Source of the DNA: JAVBLP01 sp031553505
GTDB taxonomy: Bacteria > Elusimicrobiota > Endomicrobiia > Endomicrobiales > Endomicrobiaceae
Reading direction: 5' to 3'
Length of the DNA stretch: 38,917 nt
NCBI GenBank assembly: GCA_031553505.1
Contig: JAVBLP010000019.1
Coordinates: 1-38,917, forward strand
This document shows, one piece after another, positions 7,819-15,743 of the stretch. The notes under the pieces were generated by a model. It worked only from the letters and a program-made list of their open reading frames with translations, was not told the origin of the DNA and did not search any database. Numbering within the stretch: the first letter of the stretch is position 1; each line of letters opens with the position of its first letter. The translations under genes and the position numbers were made by a program.

Positions 7819-8382
7819 ATGAGTCGCTTAGGTAAAAAACCAGTTCAATTACCGGAAAAAGTTAAAGCAGAATTTAAGAACGGAGTTCTCGAAGTAACGG
7901 GCCCCGGCGGAAAACTTTCTCAGAAAATTGATAGAAAGATAGCAGTAAAAGTTGAAAAAGATACTTTGCTTGTTGAATCCCTTGGCAATTCCCGCGAACA
8001 TAATATGATGCACGGCCTTTACAGAGGGCTTGCGTTAAATATGGTCGAAGGTGTTACAAAAGGCTTTAAAAAAGAATTGGAAGTAATAGGTCTCGGCTAT
8101 AAAGCTAATATCGAAGGCGGAAAAAACTTAGTTTTGGCTGTCGGTTTTTCACATTTAGTGAACATTCCTATTCCTTCTACGGTAAAGGTTACCGCGGCTC
8201 TTACGCCGGATAAAAATACTTTGATTACGGTTACAGGTATAGATAAATACGAAGTTGGCGCATTTGCCGCTAAAGTAAGAGCAGTTAAGCCTTCTGAACC
8301 GTATAAAGGTTTCGGGGTGAAGTATGTCGGCGAGCACATAATCAGAAAGGCAGGTAAGGCTGCTGCCGGTGGTAAAAAATAA
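7819..8382 (+). CDS. rplF: 50S ribosomal protein L6
   Basis: The protein has 187 residues with the two tandem L6 domains: LGKKPVQLPEKVKAEFKNGVLEVTGPGGKL at the start and EVGAFAAKVRAVKPSEPYKGFGVKYVGEHIIRKAGKAA at the end. L6 lies at the base of the L7/L12 stalk near the sarcin-ricin loop. TGAGGATC is the ribosome site upstream. Length and spacing are typical. Confidence 0.98.
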   Translation: MSRLGKKPVQLPEKVKAEFKNGVLEVTGPGGKLSQKIDRKIAVKVEKDTLLVESLGNSREHNMMHGLYRGLALNMVEGVTKGFKKELEVIGLGYKANIEGGKNLVLAVGFSHLVNIPIPSTVKVTAALTPDKNTLITVTGIDKYEVGAFAAKVRAVKPSEPYKGFGVKYVGEHIIRKAGKAAAGGKK

Positions 8383-8417
8383 AAATTAATAGAATAAAGA
8401 AGCAGATAGAGGATTAG

Positions 8418-8777
8418 ATGAAAGGTTCTAAAAAAAGATTTGATTACCGAGTAAAAAGAGTAAGAAGTAAAATAGACGGCACCCAGGAAAGGCCGCGTTT
8501 AAGCATACACCGCGGGCATAAGCATATTTATGCGCAGATTATCGATGACAGCAAGGGTGTTACTCTGGCGTCAGCGTCAACGCTCTCTCCGGAACTGAAA
8601 GGAAAACTTAAGGTTACGGATACTGTTGCCGCAGCTAAATCCGTCGGAGATTTGATTGCGAAAAAAGCTTCTGAAAAAGGCGTTAAGAAAGTAGTTTTTG
8701 ACCGCAGAGGTTATGAGTATACCGGCAAAGTGAAAGCTCTCGCGGACGCAGCAAGAGAAAGCGGATTAGAATTCTAA
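8418..8777 (+). CDS. rplR: 50S ribosomal protein L18
   Basis: The protein has 119 residues. RPRLSIHRGHKHIYAQIIDDSKGVTLASAST and the terminal VVFDRRGYEYTGKVKALADAARESGLEF are diagnostic of L18, which delivers 5S rRNA to the 50S subunit together with L5. The N-terminal basic tail is shorter than in some bacteria. AGAGGAT precedes the ATG at 8418. Confidence 0.98.
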   Translation: MKGSKKRFDYRVKRVRSKIDGTQERPRLSIHRGHKHIYAQIIDDSKGVTLASASTLSPELKGKLKVTDTVAAAKSVGDLIAKKASEKGVKKVVFDRRGYEYTGKVKALADAARESGLEF

Positions 8778-8826
8778 AATAAAATTATATAACCGTAAAA
8801 CGGTTTGCAGCATTTAGGAGGATCAG

Positions 8827-9333
8827 TTGGCTGAACAATTTGGAAAACATCAACAAAATGAAAGCGGATTGAAAGAAACCGTCGTAGCCGTTAATAGGGT
8901 AGCAAAGGTTGTTAAGGGCGGAAAAAGGTTTTCTTTTAATGCTTTAGTAGTAGTAGGCGACGGCGCGGGTAAAGTAGGGTGCGGGCTTGGAAAAGCTAAT
9001 GAAGTCCAGGCGGCAATCCAGAAAGGCAGCGCGCACGCAGCAAAACACATGATTCCCGTACAATTGAAAGGAAGCACGATTCCGCACGAAATTATCGGTG
9101 TTTCAGGCTCGGGTAAAGTTCTTTTGAAGCCTGCAGCTCCCGGAACCGGCGTTATAGCCGGCGGCGCGGTAAGAGCTGTTTTAGAAGCGGTAGGAATTAA
9201 AGATATTCTTACGAAATCTATGCGTTCTTCAAATCCTTTTAATGTGGTTTATGCAACTATAGAAGCTCTCAAGGATTTGCGCACGAAAGAAGAAGTTGCC
9301 AAAATAAGAAATAAAGAGGTTGCAGAAATATGA
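8827..9333 (+). CDS. rpsE: 30S ribosomal protein S5
   Basis: The protein has 168 residues and starts at TTG 8827, supported by a strong TAGGAGGAT site just upstream. The S5 double-stranded RNA-binding domain is clear (VVAVNRVAKVVKGGKRFSFNALVVVGDGAGKVG), followed by the C-terminal domain (GTGVIAGGAVRAVLEAVGIKDILTKSMRSSNPFNVV). S5 takes part in decoding fidelity and mRNA entry. It overlaps rplO by 4 nt, so no rpmD gene fits between them. Confidence 0.97.
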   Translation: MAEQFGKHQQNESGLKETVVAVNRVAKVVKGGKRFSFNALVVVGDGAGKVGCGLGKANEVQAAIQKGSAHAAKHMIPVQLKGSTIPHEIIGVSGSGKVLLKPAAPGTGVIAGGAVRAVLEAVGIKDILTKSMRSSNPFNVVYATIEALKDLRTKEEVAKIRNKEVAEI

Positions 9334-9776
9334 TAGGCTTAAATAATTTGAAACCTGCAAAAGGTTCAAAACAAAGAAAGAAAATAGTTGGCCGCGGTCT
9401 CGGTTCTGGCATGGGACGTACTTCAACCCGCGGTTCGAAAGGCCAAAAATCACGTTCCGGCGACGGATCAAAGAAGATTGGTTTTGAGGGCGGGCAGATG
9501 CCTTTGCTCAGAAGGATGCCGAAAAGAGGATTTAATAACCCTTTCCGCAAAGAATATGAAATTATAAACCTTAATAATCTTAATAAATTTGACGCAGGAA
9601 CTGAAATAACGCCTGAGAAGCTTAAAGAAGCGGGAATGATCTCTAAAGCAAAACTTGTAAAAGTTTTGGGAGAAGGAGAACTCAGCAAATCTTTAACGGT
9701 TAAAGTAGCCGCGTTCTCAAAATCAGCTGCCGATAAGATAAAAGCAGCCGGCGGAAAAGCCGAAATAGTGAAATAA
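9330..9776 (+). CDS. rplO: 50S ribosomal protein L15
   Basis: The protein has 148 residues. The ATG overlaps the rpsE stop (ATGA), implying coupled translation. The glycine-rich basic N-terminus (KIVGRGLGSGMGRTSTRGSKGQKSRSG) and GFEGGQMPLLRRMPKRGF are typical of L15, a late 50S assembly protein. In most cluster orders rpmD would precede it; here it directly follows rpsE. secY begins 42 bp downstream. Confidence 0.97.
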   Translation: MIGLNNLKPAKGSKQRKKIVGRGLGSGMGRTSTRGSKGQKSRSGDGSKKIGFEGGQMPLLRRMPKRGFNNPFRKEYEIINLNNLNKFDAGTEITPEKLKEAGMISKAKLVKVLGEGELSKSLTVKVAAFSKSAADKIKAAGGKAEIVK

Positions 9777-9818
9777 ATAATCTGAATCATTTTAAAAAAT
9801 AAATAACGGGAATAAGAT

Positions 9819-11162
9819 ATGCTAAAGACTTTTACAGATATATTTAAAGTGCCTGAACTTCAAAAAAAGGTGCTTTTTACATTGGCTATTATAATTGCTT
9901 ACAGAATTGGTGCTACGATTCCGATTCCCGGCATAAATGCCGAAGCGGTCAAATCATTATTTGCCGCGCAAAGCAATGGTCTTTTAGGTTTTCTTGACAT
10001 GTTTTCAGGTGGCGCTTTAAACAGGATGTCGGTTTTTTCGATGGGTATTATGCCGTATATCAACGCATCCATTATTATGAGCTTAATGCAGGGCGCGCAT
10101 GTCATCCCTTATTTGGACAGATTGGCAAAAGAAGGCGAACAGGGCAGAAAAAAGCTTACCCAGATTACAAGATACGGAACGCTTATTCTTGGTACGATTC
10201 AGTCTTTTGGATTGACAATGGCAATCAGCAGAATGCCTACTCCTTCCGGAATGCCTATAGTTCTTGATCCTTCAATGTCATGGATAATCATGACTGTTGC
10301 GACTCTTGTAACAGGCACGGTTTTAATAATGTGGCTTGGTGAACAGGTTACGGAAAGGGGCATCGGAAACGGCATATCGCTTATAATTTTCGCAGGTATT
10401 GTTGAAAGACTTCCTCATGCTGTTTTAAGCGTTTTAAAGCTTATACAGATGGATGAAATTTCACTTATAAAAGTTCTTATTATCACGGCTTCTATACTGG
10501 CAGTCTTGCTTATCGTTGTTTGGGTTGAAACGGCTCAAAGAAGAATTCCGATACATTATGCAAAAAGAATGGTCGGCAGAAAAATGTACGGCGGGCAGAC
10601 GTCATTTCTTCCAATAAAAGTTGACCAGTCAGGCGTTATAGCGGTTATTTTCTCTGTTTCTATTTTGTCGGCACCTTTAACAATAGCGCAGTTTGCTCCA
10701 GAATGGACGATTTGGGGTTTTCCGATCGCAAAAAAAATTACGGAATTGTTTAACCATAATTCAGTATGGTACAGTTTAGTTTATGCGGCACTTGTTATTT
10801 TCTTCTGTTATTTTTATAATTCAATATCGTTTAACCCTAAAGATTTAGCTGAAAACATGAAAAAATCAGGCGGTTTTGTTCCTGGAATAAGACCTGGCGA
10901 ACCTACCGCATTGTATATTCAGAAAGTTTTAGAAAGAGTAACGTTAAGCGGAGCTCTTTTTGTAGCATGCATAGCAGTTTTACCTGACATTGCGAGATCG
11001 AAATTCGGAATACCTTTTTACTTTGGAGGAACATCTCTCCTTATCGTAGTCGGTGTTTCTCTTGATACAATAGGACAGATAGAGTCTCACCTAATTATGC
11101 GCCATTACGAAGGTTTTATGAAAGAAGGGCGCATTAAGGGAAGATGGTTCAACGTTAAGTAA
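9819..11162 (+). CDS. secY: Preprotein translocase subunit SecY
   Basis: The protein has 447 residues with about ten hydrophobic helices, forming the channel of the Sec translocon in the inner membrane. Recognisable parts are the first helix (AYRIGATIPIPGIN), the plug region after it (LGFLDMFSGGALNRMSVFSMGIMPYINASIIM), the QRRIPIHYAKR cytoplasmic loop that contacts the ribosome or SecA, and the terminal VGVSLDTIGQIESHLIMRHYEGF. It would export the signal-peptide proteins encoded at 29283 and 32245. Its position after rplO is canonical. Confidence 0.98.
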   Translation: MLKTFTDIFKVPELQKKVLFTLAIIIAYRIGATIPIPGINAEAVKSLFAAQSNGLLGFLDMFSGGALNRMSVFSMGIMPYINASIIMSLMQGAHVIPYLDRLAKEGEQGRKKLTQITRYGTLILGTIQSFGLTMAISRMPTPSGMPIVLDPSMSWIIMTVATLVTGTVLIMWLGEQVTERGIGNGISLIIFAGIVERLPHAVLSVLKLIQMDEISLIKVLIITASILAVLLIVVWVETAQRRIPIHYAKRMVGRKMYGGQTSFLPIKVDQSGVIAVIFSVSILSAPLTIAQFAPEWTIWGFPIAKKITELFNHNSVWYSLVYAALVIFFCYFYNSISFNPKDLAENMKKSGGFVPGIRPGEPTALYIQKVLERVTLSGALFVACIAVLPDIARSKFGIPFYFGGTSLLIVVGVSLDTIGQIESHLIMRHYEGFMKEGRIKGRWFNVK

Positions 11163-11174
11163 ATATTTCGTTTT

Positions 11175-11190
11175 AAGCGTTTTTACGCTT
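11175..11190 (+). promoter_or_regulatory. Small hairpin in the secY-adk gap
   Basis: AAGCGT (11175-11180) and ACGCTT (11185-11190) form a perfect 6-bp stem with a TTTT loop, shortly after the secY stop. There is no T-run after it. It may be a weak pause or mRNA-stabilising hairpin in the 82-bp gap. Confidence 0.3.
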
Positions 11191-11244
11191 CGCCAATATA
11201 CTTTGCGTTTAATATTCAGTTAAACCAAAATCAAGGTGAAAAAA

Positions 11245-11886
11245 ATGAATTATGTACTTCTAGGGCCGCCAGGAGCAGGAAAAGGGACGCAGGCAAAAAA
11301 TATTGTTGAAAAGTTTTCGCTAGTGCACCTTTCAACGGGCGATATGTTCAGAGATGCAAAAAAGTCTGATAAAAATATTAGTTCTTTGATATCTGCAGGA
11401 AAGCTTGTGCCTGATGAAGTAGTTATAGACATGGTTAAAGGCAGGCTACACAATGAAGATATCGTTAAAAACGGTTTTCTTCTTGACGGTTTTCCCAGGA
11501 CAGTACACCAGGCGCAAGAGCTTGATGATATGCTTCGAACAGAGAATAAAAAAATCAATGCAGTTTTTTTCATAGATATAGGTAATGAGGAAGCTGTAAG
11601 AAGAATTGCAGGCAGAAGGGTTTGCGTATGCGGAGCGAGTTTTAATGTCGTCATGATGCCGCCAAAAAAAGAAGATATATGTGATTTCTGCGGCGGAGCA
11701 CTTGTCCAAAGAAGCGATGACAAGGAAGATGTCGTGAGAGAACGGCTTGAAATTTATGATAAGCAGACAAAACCTTTAATCGAATACTACAAAAATTCTG
11801 GAATTTTGGTTGAAATAGACGGTTTGAAGGATGAAAAGCACGTTTTTCAGCAGATAAGCGAATATATAGAAAAAAGCAGGCGGTAA
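11245..11886 (+). CDS. adk: Adenylate kinase
   Basis: The enzyme interconverts ATP + AMP and 2 ADP. I start at ATG 11245 (MNYVLLGPPGAGKGTQ), with AAGGTG 6 nt upstream, giving 213 residues; a GTG at 11236 is less likely. The P-loop GPPGAGKGT is at residues 7-15, the AMP site at LSTGDMFRDA and DGFPRT, and the catalytic arginine region at QRSDDKEDVVRERL. The lid has the zinc-type cysteines, but the first pair is spaced C-V-C instead of the usual CxxC; the second is CDFC. adk after secY is standard order. Confidence 0.97.
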   Translation: MNYVLLGPPGAGKGTQAKNIVEKFSLVHLSTGDMFRDAKKSDKNISSLISAGKLVPDEVVIDMVKGRLHNEDIVKNGFLLDGFPRTVHQAQELDDMLRTENKKINAVFFIDIGNEEAVRRIAGRRVCVCGASFNVVMMPPKKEDICDFCGGALVQRSDDKEDVVRERLEIYDKQTKPLIEYYKNSGILVEIDGLKDEKHVFQQISEYIEKSRR

Positions 11887-11888
11887 AA

Positions 11889-12668
11889 TTGTTTTTTAAG
11901 AAAAGAAGCATAGAACTTAAGACAGCTAAAGAAATAGAAAAAATGAAAGTTGCAGGACGGGTTGTTGGCGAGATTCTTGAAAAGCTTTCGGACATAATCA
12001 AGCCCGGCATAACAACAAAAGAAATAGACGTTTTTTCAGAAAAATATATAAGATCATTGAATATGATTCCGGCTTTTTTAGGAGTCAACGGGTTAAGTTA
12101 TCCTTATCCCGCTTCAGCCTGTATTTCAATAAACGACGAAGTTGTACACGGGATTCCGAATGCTTCCCGCGTACTTAAATCAGGCGATATAGTTTCCGTT
12201 GATATGGGAGTGATTTACCAGGGTTATTATGGCGACGCAGCAAAAACCTACGCAGTCGGCAGTATCTCCGACACCGCCGCAAAACTTATGGAAGTTACGG
12301 AATTATCACTTCGGAAAGGCATCGAAAAAGCGTTGCCTGGAAACAGACTGGGAGACATTTCTTTTGCAGTCCAAAAGACTGCTGAAGAAGCGGGTTTCTC
12401 GGTTGTAAGGGATTTTGTGGGACACGGGATAGGAAGAGCGCTTCACGAAGAGCCGCCGATTCCGAATTTTGGCAAAGCCGGCACAGGGGTTAAGCTTCTT
12501 CCCGGAATGGTTCTTGCTATTGAGCCGATGGTAAATTCAGGCGGATATGAAGTTGCCATGACCGATGACGACTGGACGGTTGTTACAAGAGACGGGAGCT
12601 TAAGCGCCCACTTTGAACATACGGTCGCGATTACGGAAAACGGTTATGAAATCCTTACAAAAGCATAA
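11889..12668 (+). CDS. map: Methionine aminopeptidase, type I
   Basis: The enzyme removes the initiator methionine from nascent proteins. It has 259 residues from TTG 11889, two bases after the adk stop, with an AGGCGG-like site upstream. The pita-bread fold ligands are all visible: SVDMGVIYQGYYGDAAKTY supplies two aspartates, VGHGIGRALHEEP the histidine, AIEPMV and HFEHTVAI the two glutamates. No N-terminal zinc-finger or SH3-like extension is present. The N-terminus before IELKTAKEIEKMKVAG is six residues longer than most, and the exact start is the only doubt. Confidence 0.95.
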   Translation: MFFKKRSIELKTAKEIEKMKVAGRVVGEILEKLSDIIKPGITTKEIDVFSEKYIRSLNMIPAFLGVNGLSYPYPASACISINDEVVHGIPNASRVLKSGDIVSVDMGVIYQGYYGDAAKTYAVGSISDTAAKLMEVTELSLRKGIEKALPGNRLGDISFAVQKTAEEAGFSVVRDFVGHGIGRALHEEPPIPNFGKAGTGVKLLPGMVLAIEPMVNSGGYEVAMTDDDWTVVTRDGSLSAHFEHTVAITENGYEILTKA

Positions 12669-12710
12669 AAATGCTTTAAGTTTCTATAAAACGACAAAAA
12701 AGGTTGTAAG

Positions 12711-12929
12711 ATGACAAAAGAAGAAAAGATTGTTGTAGACGGAAAAATTTTAGAATCACTGCCCAATGCGATGTTTAAGGTTGAAATTGAAGGCGGACAC
12801 GTAATTTTGGCGCACATATGCGGAAAGATGAGAATGCATTACATAAAAATCCTTCCCGGCGACAAAGTCAAACTGGAACTTTCTCCTTATGATTTGACGA
12901 GAGGCAGGATAACTTATAGAGAAAAATGA
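12711..12929 (+). CDS. infA: Translation initiation factor IF-1
   Basis: The protein has 72 residues, the exact IF-1 length, and is a single S1/OB-fold. KIVVDGKILESLPNAMFKVEIEGGHVILAHICGKMRMHYIKILPGDKVKLELSPYDLTRGRITYR is near-consensus. It binds the 30S A site with IF-2 and IF-3 during initiation. AAGGTTG precedes the ATG. It lies between map and rpmJ, as in many bacteria. Confidence 0.97.
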   Translation: MTKEEKIVVDGKILESLPNAMFKVEIEGGHVILAHICGKMRMHYIKILPGDKVKLELSPYDLTRGRITYREK

Positions 12930-13015
12930 CATCTAATACGTCATTATGCCGCAGCGGCAAAAAAGACTTGCGGTATATATTGATTGATACAAAAGTAAAA
13001 TAATGGAGCAGCAAA

Positions 13016-13129
13016 ATGAAAGTTAGAGCATCAGTAAAACCAATTTGCCAAAAATGCAAAGTAGTAAAACGTAAAGGCGTAGTAAGAGTAACTTGCTCGG
13101 ACCCAAGACATAAACAGAGGCAAGGATAA
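13016..13129 (+). CDS. rpmJ: 50S ribosomal protein L36
   Basis: This is a 37-codon gene, too short for a usual ORF cut-off. It starts MKVRASVKPICQKCKVVKRK and ends DPRHKQRQG, then TAA. The zinc ligands are complete: C11, C14, C27 and H32, the C+ form. L36 is the smallest 50S protein and stabilises 23S rRNA contacts near L6. TGGAGCAG lies upstream of the ATG. The 86-bp gap before it contains a weak TGCCG/CGGCA hairpin (12947-12959). Confidence 0.96.
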   Translation: MKVRASVKPICQKCKVVKRKGVVRVTCSDPRHKQRQG

Positions 13130-13143
13130 ATAACATTCAGGGA

Positions 13144-13172
13144 TTTCTGCCGGACGGCAGAAACATTTTTTT
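13144..13172 (+). terminator. Terminator-like hairpin between rpmJ and rpsM
   Basis: TTTCTGCCG (13144-13152) and CGGCAGAAA (13155-13163) are perfect 9-bp arms separated by only GA. They are followed after two bases by seven T (13166-13172), which is the shape of an intrinsic terminator. The rpsM ribosome site GGAGGAT starts immediately after, and no promoter fits between it and rpsM at 13186. It is therefore more likely a partial terminator or attenuator within the cluster than a true operon end. Confidence 0.65.
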
Positions 13173-13185
13173 GGAGGATAGATAA

Positions 13186-13578
13186 ATGGCTCGTGTAGCT
13201 GGAATAGATTTGCCCAAGAACAAAAGGCTTGATATAGCGCTCAGATACATCTATGGTATCGGACCTGCAATATCAAACGAAATCATCGCTGAACTTAATC
13301 TTGAACCGACTAAAAGGGTTAAAGATTTAACTGAAGAAGAAGTTAACAAAATAAACAATCTTATTACTAAAAACCTTAAAGTTGAAGGCGACCTGAGACG
13401 TGAAATTCAGGGGCACATTAAAAGACTTATAGAAATCGGCAGTTACAGGGGAATGCGCCACAGAAGAAATCTCCCCGTAAGAGGCCAGAGAACAAAAACA
13501 AACGCCCGTACAAGGCGCGGCAAGAGAAAAACTGTAGGAGCGGGAAAAGCGGCTCCGCAGCAGGGGAAAAAAGCATAA
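13186..13578 (+). CDS. rpsM: 30S ribosomal protein S13
   Basis: The protein has 130 residues. MARVAGIDLPKNKRLDIALRYIYGIGPAISNEII is the conserved start, and SYRGMRHRRNLPVRGQRTKTNARTRRGKRKTV the basic tail that reaches the P-site tRNA. S13 forms intersubunit bridges B1a and B1b. A strong TTGGAGGAT site follows the terminator-like hairpin. This is the first gene of the alpha-operon block. Confidence 0.98.
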   Translation: MARVAGIDLPKNKRLDIALRYIYGIGPAISNEIIAELNLEPTKRVKDLTEEEVNKINNLITKNLKVEGDLRREIQGHIKRLIEIGSYRGMRHRRNLPVRGQRTKTNARTRRGKRKTVGAGKAAPQQGKKA

Positions 13579-13623
13579 AAAGCTTAACGAATAAAAGGTA
13601 ATTAAAATACGGAGGAAGTACAA

Positions 13624-14016
13624 ATGGCAGATGAAAAGAAATCTGGCGGTTCAAAAAAGAAGAAATACACTGGCGGCGTAGCCAGAGCATATATATTGTC
13701 GTCCTTTAACAATACACTCGTAAACGTGACGGATGAACGAGGCAATACTCTTGCCTGGGCTTCCGCAGGCGGTTCAGGATTTAAAGGAACAAAAAAAGGC
13801 ACTCCTTTCGCGGCGCAGATGACTGCGGCAGCGGTAGGAAAAAAAGCGTTTGATATGGGCGTAAAACAGGTTGCGGTGTTTGTAAACGGCCCTGGGCCCG
13901 GAAGAGAAACCGCTATAAGAGGTTTACAGAGCGCTGGCCTCGGAATTACGGCAATAAAAGACATTACCCCTGTTCCCCACGACGGGTGCCGTCCGCCAAA
14001 ACCGAGAAGAGTATAA
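13624..14016 (+). CDS. rpsK: 30S ribosomal protein S11
   Basis: The protein has 130 residues. ARAYILSSFNNTLVNVTDERGNTLAWASAGGSGFKGTKKGTPFAAQ and the end ITAIKDITPVPHDGCRPPKPRRV are typical S11. It lies on the 30S platform near the E site. A basic N-terminal extension (about 16 residues, KKSGGSKKKKYTGG) precedes the core. ACGGAGGAAG lies just upstream. Confidence 0.98.
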   Translation: MADEKKSGGSKKKKYTGGVARAYILSSFNNTLVNVTDERGNTLAWASAGGSGFKGTKKGTPFAAQMTAAAVGKKAFDMGVKQVAVFVNGPGPGRETAIRGLQSAGLGITAIKDITPVPHDGCRPPKPRRV

Positions 14017-14031
14017 AGTCACAATAACGTA

Positions 14032-14057
14032 ATTTGGCATCACGGCTGCTGCCAAAT
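14032..14057 (+). promoter_or_regulatory. Hairpin in the rpsK-rpsD gap
   Basis: ATTTGGCA (14032-14039) and TGCCAAAT (14050-14057) form a perfect 8-bp stem with a 10-nt loop, 44 nt before the rpsD start codon. No T-run follows. Because S4 autoregulates alpha-operon mRNA in E. coli, a structure just upstream of rpsD is a plausible control element, but this is inference. Confidence 0.45.
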
Positions 14058-14100
14058 GAATGTTAAATATAAGGTAAATAATTTCGGAGGATTTTAATAG

Positions 14101-14727
14101 ATGTCACGTTATCTAGGTTCAGTATGTAAGTTGTGCCGTCGTGAAAAAGAAAAACTTTTCCTTAAGGGCGAAAGATGCTCGACGAATTGCACTCTCGACA
14201 GAAAAAGAGGCAAAAACGGTCCCGGGCAGCATGGCGCCGGAAAGAGCAAAATGTCTGACTACGCGAAACATTTGCGTGAAAAGCAGAAAGCAAGAAGAGT
14301 GTACGGGTTAACCGAAGAGCAGTTCCATCACTATTATGTAGTCGCTGAAAAAATGAAAGGCTCTACCGGCGACAATCTTCTTAAACTTCTTGAATTAAGG
14401 CTTGATAACGTAGTTTACCGTTTCGGTTTTGCCGCTTCCAAAAAAATGGCAAGGCAGATAGTAAACCACGGAAACATACTTGTTAACGGCAAAAAAATAG
14501 ACGTTCCGCGTTATCAGGTAAAAGCCGGCGATGTAATAACCGTTCCTGAAAAATACAAGGATAATTCGGTTTTAAAAAAACTTATGGAAAAAACTGCGAC
14601 TAATGTCCCGGGATGGTTGAGTTTTGATAAAAGTAAAGTTACGGGTACGGTAGTAAGCGAACCGATGGCAGGCGAAACGTCTCACCCGATAGACAGCCAG
14701 CTTATCGTAGAATACTATTCAAAATAA
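14101..14727 (+). CDS. rpsD: 30S ribosomal protein S4, zinc-containing form
   Basis: The protein has 208 residues. It starts MSRYLGSVCKLCRREKEKLFLKG; the four cysteines C9, C12, C26 and C30 form the zinc site of the C+ S4 type. The S4 RNA-binding domain is at RLDNVVYRFGFAASKKMARQIVNHGNILVNGKKIDVPRYQVKAGDVI. S4 nucleates 16S 5'-domain assembly and, in E. coli, represses the alpha operon. CGGAGGATT precedes the ATG. Confidence 0.98.
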   Translation: MSRYLGSVCKLCRREKEKLFLKGERCSTNCTLDRKRGKNGPGQHGAGKSKMSDYAKHLREKQKARRVYGLTEEQFHHYYVVAEKMKGSTGDNLLKLLELRLDNVVYRFGFAASKKMARQIVNHGNILVNGKKIDVPRYQVKAGDVITVPEKYKDNSVLKKLMEKTATNVPGWLSFDKSKVTGTVVSEPMAGETSHPIDSQLIVEYYSK

Positions 14728-14765
14728 ACTAACAGCCAAAAAGGCTTGTTGAGAGGTTATATAGC

Positions 14766-15743
14766 ATGAAAATGCCAGATTTAGAAAAATTACGCAAATT
14801 GACTTTGGATGAAAAGACAGCGACAGATGCTTACGGTCGCTTTACAGCCGAACCTTTTGAACGCGGCTACGGTCACACAATCGGCAACTCTCTGCGCAGG
14901 ATCCTTCTTTCCAGTTTGGAAGGTGCCGCGATTACGTCAGTTAAAATTACCGGAGCTCTTCACGAGTTTGCGGTTTTGAAGGGCGTAAAAGAAGATGTCG
15001 CGCAGATTGTTTTAAACCTTAAAAAAGTAAGAGTAAAATTGCATTCTGACAGCCCGGAAAAACTTTACTTAAAAATTAAGAAAGCGGGAAAAGTCACTGC
15101 GAAAGATATAGAAAAGAACGCAAACGTTGAAATAATGAACCCCGAACAGGAAATTGCCAATATCGATAACGGAACCGTTCTCGAAATGGAAATGGAAGTT
15201 TCATCGGGAAAAGGTTATGTACTTGCGGAAGATGTGAAATCAAACAAATATTCCGTAGGCACCATTATCCTTGACTCATTGTTTTCACCGATAACAAAAG
15301 TTAATTATGAAGTTGAAAATACCCGCGTAGAACAGACTTTGAATTACGACAGGCTTGTCATGGAAATATGGACTGACGGTTCAATATCTCCTGAAACAGC
15401 TTTGATTGAATCCGCAAAGATATTAAGAAACAGCCTCACGATTTTTACAGGCGTTATACCGGAAGAAACTGAAACGGAAGAAGAAAACGCAGCAGATAAA
15501 GAAGATGAGAAAGTTTCAGAACTTTTGGATCAGTCTTTAAGCATAATGGACCTTTCCACAAGATCTTCAAACAGCCTTAAGAACGCCGGCATAGAAACGC
15601 TGAAAGAATTGGTTCAGACAAAAGAAGAAGATATGATGAATTTTGACAATTTCGGCAAACGCTCTCTTGAAGAAATAAAAGCAAAACTCGCAGAGCTCGG
15701 ATTGTCGCTTGGAATGGAAATAAAGAAGGGAGCAAAAAAATGA
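14766..15743 (+). CDS. rpoA: RNA polymerase alpha subunit
   Basis: The protein has 325 residues, the usual length. The N-terminal dimerisation and assembly domain contains GRFTAEPFERGYGHTIGNSLRRILLSSLEGAAIT. After an acidic linker (ETETEEENAADKEDE, about 235-250), the C-terminal DNA-binding domain is complete (LDLSTR-like segment MDLSTRSSNSLKNAGIETLKELVQ, then NFGKRSLEEIKAKLAELGLSLGM). GAGAGGTT precedes the start. The stop overlaps the rplQ start by 4 nt (ATGA). Confidence 0.98.
   Translation: MKMPDLEKLRKLTLDEKTATDAYGRFTAEPFERGYGHTIGNSLRRILLSSLEGAAITSVKITGALHEFAVLKGVKEDVAQIVLNLKKVRVKLHSDSPEKLYLKIKKAGKVTAKDIEKNANVEIMNPEQEIANIDNGTVLEMEMEVSSGKGYVLAEDVKSNKYSVGTIILDSLFSPITKVNYEVENTRVEQTLNYDRLVMEIWTDGSISPETALIESAKILRNSLTIFTGVIPEETETEEENAADKEDEKVSELLDQSLSIMDLSTRSSNSLKNAGIETLKELVQTKEEDMMNFDNFGKRSLEEIKAKLAELGLSLGMEIKKGAKK

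Noticed and set aside
11163..11244. Terminator between secY and adk
   Set aside because: The AAGCGT/ACGCTT hairpin has its T residues only in the loop and no T-run after it, and adk has no clear promoter of its own.
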